NCBI RefSeq assembly: GCF_036669915.1
Contig: NC_089325.1
Span: 9,549,231 to 9,613,230, forward strand
Reading direction: 5' to 3'
Length of the DNA: 64,000 nt
From: Pocillopora verrucosa
Taxonomy: Eukaryota; Cnidaria; Anthozoa; Scleractinia; Pocilloporidae
The first letter of the stretch is position 1, and every line of letters starts with the position of its first letter. A program made the translations under genes and the position numbers. Below, piece by piece: positions 48,601-59,937 of this stretch. Under the pieces are notes generated by a model. The model made no database searches. It saw only the letters and a list, made by a program, of their open reading frames with translations, and was not told the origin of the DNA.

Positions 48601-51600
48601 CATACGCAGAGCTCCAGAAATCTGTTACAAGCAAATCTGATTAAAGTCACAGTCATTAATAATGCAATATCACATTGTGCATGTTTTATGTGAGTAAGCT
48701 CAAATGTGTAACTGAATCTGTTCCAAGAAAGCAAATTTACCAACTCCTGAAGATCCAAGAAAGAGAAACACAAGGGGATGTTCCTCATCATACCAACCAT
48801 TTTCTCTTCTACGGATTGCTGCAAACAAATGAACAGATTCAGTAGAATATTATTCCCAAATTTGCCAAAATGTGGCCTTCCAAAACTAATTTTGTCCTAT
48901 AGAACATCATACTTGCAGCAACTGTGAGAATGGCTTCTTCTTGTCCAACAATATTCTCCTTCAATCTCGTATCCAAAGGGTAGTGCCGTCTTTCCTCAAT
49001 CTCTCTCCTCTCTTTCTCTTTCATATACTTAAAAACAAGTTGTATCATTTCAATTACAAAACACAGCTGCAATATCTGTTATTTCTCTTAATTGAAATTT
49101 TACCATGTGTAGTTCCAGAAAATATCCATACCCCCACCACGGAGGGAATTTCATATAGGACCCCCCCACCCCTTCGGATTTTCCATTTTGGGGTAGCAGT
49201 GGTAGCCCCCCCACCCCTCTGGAATTTCCAAAGAATTTTCTACCACCCCCTATACCCCCTGGAAATATATTTTTTTCTCATAGCAAACAACAAACAAGAG
49301 GGACGTGTGATTTTGTCGCGTGTATATTCGAGAGATGGCGTACACGCGCAAGGTAAACGTCGCTAACTAGCTTAAACTTAATGTTTGCTTTATTTTTAAA
49401 TACAATACTTGGCAAAATTTCCGCACAGCCCCATACATCATTATACATCCATATATGGGGCTTTATTATTCAGTGTATCACCAGTAAGATGTACATGCAT
49501 AATTAAGTATGGGGCTGTGCGGAAATTTTTCCGTAAGTTATTTTGAACTCATCTTTCCAAATTCCAGCCTCTAATGTAAAATTTCTTCACACAAGCATTG
49601 ATTCTTGTTAGCAGCGGGTCGATAATTTCGTCCGATTGTGCCTAAACAAACCTTGGCTAGTTACCAGTCCCACGCGCATATATACAAAACCCTGGATCCT
49701 AATGTTTCTCAATGTTACTATCAACTGTTTTCGACTACGGTATGACTGTACTTATCATTCATTGCAACATCGCAAGCAAGTAAGCCATAAAGAAATCGTC
49801 AAGTCTCCTACACATTATGATGCAACAGAATTAAGCTCAGTGCAGATCAAAATTAAGAGATGGCTGGAGTCAATAAGGGGTAGCGAATGGTAAATTTATG
49901 CGAAACTTTGCGAGACGGAGAGACCAGCGTTTTTTTTTTTTTTGCGAGACCGAAACTTTTTGAGTGTTTTAATTGGAAGACCAATCTTAAGACCCCAAAA
50001 CGGCTTTGCAAACAATTCGAGACTGTGAGACGTTTTGAGTCTTTTGAACCGCTCAAAAAACGAGACTGTAGGATCGATCTGTGAGATTTAACTTAAATTT
50101 TAAAAAAACAGCATCAGACAGTTATTTGTAAATTTTACGAACGCGAAACGTGTTATGACCGAGGAAAATCCCTAGGTAACCACTCCTGTTGGTTGTAATC
50201 TTTGGAGACTGATAACGAGTAATAGCGGCTCCGTTCGAAAAACAAAGTGATTCTCTTCTTTATTTGATGTTATTTATGTTCCAAAACGCTACAAGGATAA
50301 AAGAAAACTTTCTTTGGCTGCAGAACTGTTAGAAGCATCGTAATTTAACAACTTAAACTTCAGAACGTCCTACTAAAGTAGGTAAGAGGCGCCAATTGAC
50401 CAATCGATCGACTTCCTACCCTCTGGACGAAAATTTCGCCTCTTACCCCCATCCCCCTCTGGAATTTCCTGGGACTTTGACCCCCCCACCCCTCTGGAAT
50501 TTCCAATTCCCTCCGTGGTGGGGGTATGGATATTTTTTGGAACTACACCATCTTGCAATATTGATGATACAATTTTAAAAAATATTGTGGTATTTGCCCT
50601 ACACAATGCAAGCACGTCTCACAAAAATTTGAAGGATAGCTTCAAATAGACATTTTAACAATTTACCATATCAATTAATCCAATCCAGGATCTAGTCTTG
50701 CCTCCAATCCCAGCATATTCTACTGCTTGATAGCCTAAATTATTATCCTTAAGGGTTGTATCAGCTTCTATTGGCAATAAACAAAAACAAACAAAGAAAC
50801 AGACAAGTAAGAGGAAAAGCAAAATGTTATAAATAGTGAAAAGACCTCTTTTGATAAAACGAATAATTGCTAACTAGGAGGTGACGTGCTTAATACACAA
50901 CACATTAAATTCACCTTTTAGACTTAAGATTTCGCGTGAAGAGTCACGTGCCTTTTAATGAAAATAAACCGCGAAAGTTCGGACATTGAGTCAACAACCC
51001 ACTACCCGCTTACGAACTCATTTCCATTGTCGTGGAGCGTTTATATGCTCAAAATTGACTTCTTTTTTTGTTTCATGTGTTTGATTATCTATCAAGCGAG
51101 TTGATATTTCGTTACTGTTAAAGTAGATGCGAAGAATATGGTATGATTGTTCCGGCACGAAATAATCAAACTAGTTCTGCGTGCGTACAGCGATGTATCT
51201 GATCAGTTATTTTTTTAGTTGTATAAATGGGGGGTCGACTTGTACACGAGTTCGACTTATACACAAGTAAATACGGTAGTTTAATTACTTCATGCTGAAG
51301 CACTTCCTGCTCCATTCTTCCCCACTACTTTAGCGGTAGCGAACTATCAACTCGCCTGGTAAATAATCAAACACATCAAACGAAAATGAATCAACCGAAA
51401 ATTAAATCTATTAGATTTTTTTGCAGGAATTATAACATCTTGACAATAGTCATAGCATCGATTGAGAATAATCTCTGGTCTCGGTACGACCGAATAAATA
51501 TAACAATAACATACTTCATAACTTAAAAATATTAGGATCAAGCTTCTCATACTTAAAACATTTAGTTGATCTCAATCGTACCTGAAAACATATAAATGGT

Positions 51601-51795
51601 AATTCCACCACACACCATAGCGGCTGATCCCACCACAACTACCAATTTTAAGCTCTTTTTGGGAGGATGAATGAGCCTCCGCCATCTCGATAAATTTCCT
51701 GAGCTAAAGCTTGAGATCGCTTTGGCGGAGGTATGGCTTCTAGAGGAAAGTAAAGAAAACAATTTCGCACGGAGAGCTTGACGAGTTGCTATCAT
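45582..51795 (-). CDS. CLPB-like copy 2: mitochondrial AAA+ protein without most ankyrin repeats
   Basis: Thirteen exons: 51795-51582, 50767-50667, 49027-48913, 48818-48741, 48492-48437, 48350-48306, 47718-47611, 47522-47469, 47318-47171, 46880-46810, 46616-46497, 46399-46295, 45821-45582. They sum to 1455 nt (484 residues) with every phase intact and no internal stop. Exon 1 keeps an Arg-rich leader and a hydrophobic segment ([19 protein letters not shown]). The four exons matching copy 1 exons 2-5 (378 nt, 126 codons) are gone, so exon 1 joins the last ankyrin exon in frame. Walker A (GSSGVGKT), pore loop ([13 protein letters not shown]), Walker B (VVLFDE), sensor 1 and sensor 2 (GVR instead of GAR) are retained. 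The terminal exon runs into a transposable element that supplies about the last 30 residues. It could be expressed or a young pseudogene. Confidence 0.72.
49108..50547. mobile_element. 1.44-kb inverted-repeat insertion in CLPB copy 2 intron 2
   Basis: The ends are inverted copies of about 43 bp with one mismatch; each begins TGTAGTTCC and continues ATATCCATACCCCCACCACG. They are followed by C-rich subterminal repeats (CCCCCCACCCCT ... GGAATTTCC). The equivalent intron of copy 3 (about 63600) is uninterrupted and reads TTTTACCATCTTTTAATATT, so the insertion is recent. CCAT flanks both ends, a possible short target duplication. No transposase ORF. A smaller hairpin is nested at 49414-49531. Confidence 0.82.
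49414..49531. mobile_element. Nested hairpin (MITE-like) inside the 1.44-kb element
   Basis: Arms AATTTCCGCACAGCCCCATAC and its complement (GTATGGGGCTGTGCGGAAATT) about 118 bp apart, with a further internal CCATATATGG palindrome. Probably an independent small inverted-repeat element that landed in the larger one. Confidence 0.65.
51492..51606. repeat. Exon 1 / intron 1 junction of CLPB copy 2, arm of an inverted duplication
   Basis: This 115-bp stretch, spanning the exon 1 donor of CLPB copy 2, reappears in reverse orientation at 52340-52455. The rest of exon 1 is not repeated on the other side. Confidence 0.8.
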
Positions 51796-52009
51796 GTTGT
51801 TGTATGACACTTGTTTGGTAATATCATGCCCCCTTATTGTGGTACCATGTCTTCTCCTTGAGATTCACTTTTCCAAACTGATACCATAATATATATAGTG
51901 GCCAATCCTATTCAATCTTTTTTTTTTTTTTTGAGAGGGCACGGTATCGAATCTTGCAATCTGATTGGTTCCTAACCCGGTCAGACAGGTGGAATATGTC
52001 AGACATTCA

Positions 52010-52332
52010 TTCCACTTCCACTTCCACTTATTCCACACTATTCCACGCGGATTTCTGCTCATGCGCGCTAGTTTTGTTATGTTATTGACCACGCGTTCCG
52101 ATGCTAGAGCCCGGAAAGGCGTACGTAGAGGTTACCATGAGCAGAAATCCGCGACGTCGCCTTTCCGGGCTCTAGCATCGGACCGCGTGGTCAATAACAT
52201 AACAAAACTAGCGCGCATGAGCAGAAATCCGCGTGGAATAGTGTGGAATAAGTGGAAGTGGAAGTGGAATATGTCAGATTGTCAGACAATCAATGTCACT
52301 GGAATATTCCACTGACAATCTGACATATTCCA
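52010..52332. repeat. Large foldback palindrome (two adjacent hairpins)
   Basis: The left arm (about 52010-52121) and right arm (about 52158-52271) are inverted copies of about 112 bp with a short loop, containing TTCCACTTCCACTT, GCGGATTTCTGCTCATG and AGAGCCCGGAAAGGCG. A second hairpin (about 52266-52332) has arms GTGGAATATGTCAGATTGTC and its complement. Foldback-type transposable element or product of an inverted duplication. On the far side lies an inverted copy of the CLPB copy 2 exon 1 junction. Confidence 0.82.
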
Positions 52333-52339
52333 CTTGTCC

Positions 52340-52455
52340 TGGAATTACCATTTATATGTTTTCAGGTACGATTGAGATCAACTAAATGTTTTAAGTATGA
52401 GAAGCTTGATCCTAATATTTTTAAGTTATGAAGTATGTTATTGTTATATTTATTC
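52340..52455. repeat. Inverted copy of the CLPB copy 2 exon 1 junction
   Basis: Near-identical reverse complement of 51492-51606, including the ATGTTTTCAG|GTACG splice-donor context. With the foldback between them it forms a roughly 960-bp inverted arrangement. Confidence 0.82.
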
Positions 52456-53387
52456 TTCGATTGCAGCCTACGTCACGCTAATTAAAATTCAGGCTTAAAA
52501 TAGAAGTCCGCCATGTTGGTGGTGTGACACGCGTGAATTGGCAAGTAAAAACTGTGACGCTTGCGACGAAAGAGGAAACTTCGAGGGGTGTCCCTATGCG
52601 TGTTTTCTAATTGTCGCTGATGTGGGACTATTTTACGGGTCGTAATGAAACCACGAAAACCAAGATGACTATCAACGGTGTTTATTTAGATCACGGTCAC
52701 GATCACGATCGTAAACTGAAATTGCAATAATATTATAACGAAAGCATGAATCTAATTGAATTGGTGCGAAAGGCATGAAAGAAACGCTTTACGTACTTAT
52801 GTCGATAACTCGATTAAAATAACAACAATCAACGTGAATTAACATAAACATATCATAAAAGGCTAAATTAAAACTACTCGAGATTCAAAGATCGGCTACA
52901 CGATGACCATTTGCGGCTGATTAACAGCCCAAAGACTAAAATGTGGGCGTTACTGTGTGAGCGTCTAGTTATTTCAAAATAATTAGTTGTACTGTTGTAC
53001 AACACAGTACATATGTGCGCTATCGCCCAAGGTGAAAAACTAAACTTAAACATATTGAAATAAAACTAACAAAATCACTTACATATCGGTCCCGCTTGTG
53101 CCAAAAGGTTTGGAACGAAAGAACGAAGTTGCTGCTGTTCAAGGTGAAATCTTACGAAACTCTGGCTTATAGGGACGCTAATTTAGTTTTATATGCGCGT
53201 GGTGACGCTAAAATATCCGATTACAAACCAATAGGGAAAAAGATAAACATTGTAACTACGATCGTAACTAGGCATGCAAATTAAAGCAATTGACAATTGA
53301 TCTAATTTAAAAAAAAGGCTGTTATTTGTTCGATATCCTTAACAAAAACCATTGTTTCTGCTTTGTAATTCGAAAAATTTAACGATA
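52456..53387 (+). other. 5' region of the THAP/DDE element
   Basis: AT-rich, with a GATCACGGTCACGATCACGATC patch near 52690 interpretable as simple repeats. No ORF. Probably the promoter or left part of the THAP transposon; the left terminus of the element was not identified. Confidence 0.35.
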
Positions 53388-54027
53388 ATGCCTTATATGT
53401 GTGTCGTCAAAGGGTGCAATCACAATTCTAAATCCCACAAAGGTATTTGTGGATTCTATAGAATACCTCGTGTAAAAGAAAATGAAAACGAGGAAACAAA
53501 AAAGTTGCAGGAGGATAGGAGACGGCAATGGATACAGAATATTTATAGACGGGATTTAGAGAAGATAAATCTAAACAATACTCGTGTCTGTGGACATCAT
53601 TTTGTCTCAGGTAATTTTTGTATTCTGTGACTCGTTCAAATTTCCTTTTGATAGTTAAATCATAAAAACGAGTGTGCTTCGACGAAATAGGGTCGCCATC
53701 AGCTCTATACGACTGCACTAATCCAGACTGGGCACCTACTCAGAATATGGACCATGATAACATAGCTCCTGAGAGTGTGGGTAATGCTATGTCGAAATAC
53801 AAACGAGCTAAAGAAAGGGAAGCTAACAAGAAACAAGCTGCATCGAAGAAAAGAAAAACGTCATGTTCAGCAACCTCTTCAACTGCAGCTGCTTCTGAGG
53901 TTTTTTCTGCAAGTGCCAGCTTTGTGGATGCTAGAGGAAATACTAGCGCTGAAGGTTTGCGCAATAATGTTCATTTGATAAAACTCTTATATTTCAATAC
54001 ATATATATTTGAATGTTTTTCATTTAT

Positions 54028-54205
54028 TACTGGGATACCTGTGGTAGCCCAGTCATAAAATGCCTTTGTTTTTTTGTCGTCTTTTTACTGGGATACCTGT
54101 GGTAGCCCAGTCATAAAATGCCTTTGTTTTTTTGTCGTCTTTTTTTTACTGGGATACCTGTGGTAGCCCAGTCATAAAATGCCTTTGTTTTTTTGTCTTT
54201 TTTTT
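54028..54205. repeat. Three tandem 58-61-bp repeats
   Basis: Three copies beginning TACTGGGATACCTGTGGTAG at 54028, 54086 and 54147, each ending in a T-rich tail. Single copies of the same module recur at the unit junctions near 55323 and 57139 in the neighbouring array. Confidence 0.9.
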
Positions 54206-57200
54206 TTTTTTTTTTTTTCCTCCGCCACAAAATGGAAAAATTGCGCAATAGTACCCAGAGTTCATTGGGCCCTCAACACCATGACAACTAACTGTGATCC
54301 AATGAGGGTGAAGATGTTCACATGCTGATCACGTGTTATCTTGATGATGATTGACGTTGTCATGCATGGACAGGTCCGGGTCACATGACGAGCACGAGAT
54401 TTTCTTTTGTCGGTCGTTTCGTATTTCAACGTGTTTGGATTACGATGACCTGAAGCGTTATAGCGCAAACGCTCGAAATACTTACAGACGCATACACAAG
54501 TCGTATTGTTCGCGGCCAGTCCACACTAAAAGATGTTATTGAGCGGTAATTTTGGACCGGATTGAGTCGCGAACTGTGTATCCGTTGTAGTTTCTGGTGA
54601 TTTCTGCCGTTTTAAGCTTGCTTTACCATCACTGTTATTCACATCATCTACTTTTATTACGTTGGTAAAATCTGTACAGACATCACACAAACCAACTCGC
54701 GCACAAAATAAGAAGAGTATATTGAAGGCTTGAAATTATATTACGATCGATTTTCATCAAGAAATGGGCCAGGAATTTTCCACAATAGTGCAAATAATCG
54801 TGAAGGCTGATCGAGGAAAAGCGATTGCGTGACGCTCGGTAAGCTGTAAGATGACATGTTATTATTTACCAGACGTAAAAACTCTTCAGATTCTCAGTCT
54901 GCATTTTGTACCCACTCTGCAGTCTCCAGTCTATATTTTGTATCCGGTCTGCTGTCTGCATTTTGTACTAACAGGTATCTGTGGCACCAATACAGTTTAC
55001 TTTTGGTTACATTTATTCGCACAACACACATAATCTACCACAAAATACCTGTGTGTGAGGTAATTCGACATTTTCGTTCTTTTCCACGTTAATGCTCTTC
55101 TTTCCTTTTGTAAGAATGTAGACCACAAGTAATCCACCCACCCTACAAAAAATAACTCTTGCATGCATATCATGCCTATGTTTTAAAATAGGTGTATGCC
55201 CTTAGCCAGACTTGAGCTCACTATTTCAGTATACTAATCCGACACCCGTAGTATCACTACACTTGATTCCAAGGATCCAGTACCATCCAGGTATCCCAGT
55301 TACCCTGCTCACAGGGTCTAGTTACTGGGATACCTGTGGTAGCCCAGTCATAAAATGCCTTTGTTTTTTTGTCGTCTTTTTTTTTTTTTTTTTCCTCCGC
55401 CACAAAATGGAAAAATTGCGCAATAGTACCCAGAGGTCATTGGGCCCTCAACACCATGACAACTAACTGTGATCCAATGAGGTGTTCACATGCTGATCAC
55501 GCGTGCTATCTTGATGATGATTGACGTTGTCATGCACGGACAGGGCCGGATCACATGACGAACACGAGATTTTTGCCCATAAAACTCTTTTGTCAGTCGT
55601 TTTGTATTTCAATGTGTTTGGATTACGATCATCTGGAGCATTATGGCGCAAACGCTCAAAATACTTATAGACGCATACACAAGTCGTATTGTTCGCGGCC
55701 AATCCACACAAAAAGATGTTATTGAGTGGTAATTTTGGAACGGACTGAATCGTGAACGCTTGAAAGCCATGAAAGCATTGAATGCCTTGTATGTCTTGTA
55801 TGCTAAGTATGCCAATGTCTTAGTTGAAAACGTTAACTCGTTGTAAAAAGCAAAATCTGAAATCTGAAACCAAACTGCATTTACTCTATGCAATCTATTG
55901 AACAACACTACTACCGTGAGACTGAAGAATAAAATTCAAATGGATGCAAACTGCTTGTGAAGAAAGACGCCATGTTGGATTCACTTGATGCCAGGGAACG
56001 TAGCTACGATAACAGTGCGAATGGTATTAATTTCACGATCAGAAATGAATCTTATGTTTTTTTTCCATTGTAGTTGTATGGATATTCTTTTTTAATAAAT
56101 ACATGATCCAAAATCCCGTTTTTTTTGTATATAATGTTATTATGTTAAGTATTGTTTACGCAATTGTCCTGTCACAGGCAACCCAAGGTCACGTCTCGAG
56201 AAAGAGCCAACGATTAATTCACGAACGCGTTACGCGTTGTGTGACTCAGAGTAAGTTATGCTGGGAACCGTTGAAAATTTGAACACGTTATTAGGAATAG
56301 TATAGGGAACGAAATATGGTCGATTTACAACGATAAATATTTCGAAATATGAAGATTTTTCTCGTAAAATCAATAAAACTTACTCATACCCTGTGTATCC
56401 GTTGTAGTTTCTGGCGATTGTTGCCGTTTTAAGCTTGCTTTACCATCACTATTATTCACGTCATCTACTTTTATTACATTGGTAAAATCTGTACAGACAT
56501 CACACCAACCAACTATGTTGAAGGCTTGAAATTATATTACGATCGATTTTAATCAAGAAATGGGCCAGGAATTTTCCACAATAGTGCAAATAATCGTGAA
56601 GGCTGATCGCGGAAAAGCGATTGCGTGACGCTCGGTAAGCTGTAAGATGACATGTTATTATATACCAGACGTAAAAACTCTTCAGATTCTCAGTCTGCAT
56701 TTTGTACCCACTCTGCAGTCTATATTTTGTATCCGGTCTGCAGTCTGCTGTCTACATTTTGTACTAACAGGTATCCGTGGCACCAATACAGTTTATTTTT
56801 GGTTACATTTATTCGCACAATACACATAATCTACCTCAAAATACCTGTGTGTGAGGTAATTCGACATTTTCATTCTTTCCCGCGTTGATAATCTTCTTTC
56901 CTTTTGTAAGAATGTAGACCACTTACAATGTTTCAAGTAATCCACCCACCCTACAAAAAATAACTCTTGCATGCATAGCATGCCTATGTTTTGAGACAGG
57001 TGTATGCCCTTGGCCAGACTTGAGCTCACTATTTCAGTATACTAGTCCGACACGCGTAGTATCACTACACTTGATTCCACGGATCCAGTACCATCCAGGT
57101 ATCCCAGTTACCCTGCTCACAGGGTCTAGTTTTTTTTTACTGGGATACCTGTGGTAGCCCAGTCTTAAAATGCCTTTGTTTTTTTGTCGTCTTTTTTTTT

Positions 57201-57789
57201 TTTTTTTTTTTTTTTTTTCCTCCGCCACAAAATGGAAAAATTGCGTAATAGTACCCAGAGGTCATTGGGCCCTCAACACCATGACAACTAACTGTGATCC
57301 AACAACTAACTGTGATCCAATGAGGTGTTCACATACTGATCACGCGTGTTATCCCTCGACACCATGACAACTAACTGTGATCCTGTGATCCAATGAGGTG
57401 TTCACATGCTGATCACGCGTGTTATCTTGATGATGATTGACGTTGTCATACACGGACAGGGCCGGGTCACATGACAAATCACGTGAATTTTGCTAATAAA
57501 ACTCTTTGGTCAGTTGTTTTGTATTTCAACGTATTTGGATTGCGATCTCCTGGAGCATTATGGCGCAAACGCGCAAAATACTTACAGACGCATATACAAG
57601 TCGTATTAATCGCGGCTAATCCACTCTGAAAGATGTTATTGAGCGGTAATTTTGGAACGGATTGAGTCGCGAACGCTTGAAAGCCATGAAAGCCTTGAAT
57701 GCCTTGTATGCTAAGTATGCCAATGTCTTAGTTGAAAACCGTTCACTTGTTGTAAAAAGCAAAATCTGAAACCAAACTGCATATACTCT

Positions 57790-58038
57790 ATGCAATCTAT
57801 TAAACAACGCTTCTACCGTGAGACTGAAGAACATAACTATATGGGATGCAAACTGCTTGTGAAGAAGGACGACATGTTGGATTCACTTGATGGCAAGGAA
57901 CGTAGCTACGATAACAGTACGAATGGTATTAATTTCACGATCAGAAAGGTGAATCTTATGTTTGTTTTCATTGTAGTTGTATGGATATTCTTTTTTAATA
58001 AATACGTGATCCAAAACCCTGTGTTTTTTTGTGTATAA
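57790..58038 (+). CDS. Recurrent small ORF in array unit 3, doubtful
   Basis: 82-codon ORF starting MQSIKQRFYRETEEHNYMGC with one hydrophobic stretch (NLMFVFIVVVWIFFF). A related ORF is at 59614-59937 in unit 4 (107 codons); the unit 2 equivalent near 55889 is broken early. No homology recognised. It may be chance coding in a repeat or a remnant of an expressed unit. Confidence 0.2.
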   Translation: MQSIKQRFYRETEEHNYMGCKLLVKKDDMLDSLDGKERSYDNSTNGINFTIRKVNLMFVFIVVVWIFFFNKYVIQNPVFFCV

Positions 58039-59613
58039 TGTTGTTATGTTAAATATTGTTTACGCAATTGTCTTGTCACAAGCGGCCCAAGCTCACGTCT
58101 CGAGAAAAAGCCAACGATTAATTCATGAACGCGTCACGCGTTGTGTGACTCGGTGTTAAGTTACGGGAGGAACTGCACGTTATAAGGAATAGTACAGGGA
58201 ACGAAGTATGGTCGATTTACAACGATACATATTTCGAAATATGAACATTTTTCTCGTAAAATCAATAAAACTTACTCATACCCTGTGTATCCGTTGTATT
58301 TTCTGGCGATTTCTGCCGTTTTAAGCTTGCTTTACCATCACTGTTGTTCACATCATCTACTTTTATTACGTTGATAAAATCTGTACAGACATCACACCAA
58401 CCAACTCGCGCGCAAAGTAAGAAGACTATATTGAAGGCTTGAAATAATATTGCGATCGATTTTCATCAAAAAATGGGCCAGGAATATTCCACAATAGTGC
58501 AAATAATCGTGAAGGCGGATTGCAGAAAAGCAATTGCGTGACGCTCGGTAAGCTGTAAGATGACATGTTATTATATACCAGACGTAAAAACTCTTCAGAT
58601 TCTTAGTCTGCATTTTGTACCCACTCTGCAGTCTGCAGTCTATATTTTGTATCCGGTCTGCAGTCTGCTGTCTGCATTTTGTACTAACAGGTATCCGTGG
58701 CACCAATACATTTTATTTTTGGTTACATTTATTCGCAAAACACACATAATCTACCACAAAATACCTGTGAGTGAGATAATTCGACATTTTCGTTCTTTCC
58801 CACATTAATATTCTTCTCTCCTTTTGTAAGAATGTAGACATCACTCACAATGTTTCAAGTAATCCACCCACCCTACAAAAAAGGAACTCTTGCACGCATA
58901 GCATGCCTATGTTTTGAAATAGGTGTATGCCCTTGGCCAGACTTGAGCGCACTATTTCAGTATACTTAAGTCCGACACCCGTAGTATCACTACACTTGAT
59001 TCCAAGGATCCAGTATCATCCAGGTATCCCAGTTACCCTGCTCACAGGGTCTAGTTTTTTTTCCTCCGCCACAAAATGGAAAAATTGCGCAATAGTACCC
59101 AGAGGTCATTGGGCTCTCAACACCATGACAACTAACTGTGATCCAATGAGGTGTTCACATGCTGATCACGCGTGTTATCCCTCAACACCATGACAACTAA
59201 CTGTGATCCAATGAGGTGTTCACATGCTGATTACGCATGTTATCTTGATGATGATTGACGTTGTCATGCACAGACCGGGCCTGGTCACATGACGAATCAC
59301 GAGCTTTTGCTTATAAAACTCTTTGGTCAGTTATTTTGTATTTCAACGTAATTAGATTGCGATTTCCTGGAGCATTCTGGCGCAAACGCTCAAAATACTT
59401 ACAGACGCATATACAAGTCATATTAATCGCGGCTAATCCACACTGAAAGATGTTATTGAGCGGTAATTTTGGAACGGATTGAGTCGCGAACGCTTGAAAG
59501 CCATGAAAGCCGTGAATGCCTTGTATGCTAAGTATGCCAATGTCTTAGTTGAAAAACGTTCACTTGTTGTAAAAAGCAAAATCTGAAATCTGAAACCAAA
59601 CTGCATATACTCT

Positions 59614-59937
59614 ATGCAATCTATTGAACAACACTACTACCGTGAGACTGAAGAACATAACTATATGGGATGCAAACTGCTTGTGAAGAAAGACGATATA
59701 TTGGATTCACTTGATGGCAAGGAACGTAGCTTCGATAACAGTACGAATGGTATTAATTTCACGATCAGAAAGGTGAATCTTATGTTTGTTTTCATTTTAG
59801 TTGTATGGATATTCTTTTTTAACAAATACGTGATCCAAAACCCTGTGTTTTTTGTGTATAATGTTATTATGTTAAATATTGTTTACGCAATCGTCTTGTC
59901 ACAGGCGGCCTTAGCTCACGTCTCGATAAAAAGATGA
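59614..59937 (+). CDS. Recurrent small ORF in array unit 4, doubtful
   Basis: 107-codon version of the unit 3 ORF with two hydrophobic stretches separated by NKYVIQNPVFF. TATAAAACTCTTTGG lies about 300 bp upstream at 59311. Conservation of the frame between units 3 and 4 is the only support. Confidence 0.22.
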   Translation: MQSIEQHYYRETEEHNYMGCKLLVKKDDILDSLDGKERSFDNSTNGINFTIRKVNLMFVFILVVWIFFFNKYVIQNPVFFVYNVIMLNIVYAIVLSQAALAHVSIKR

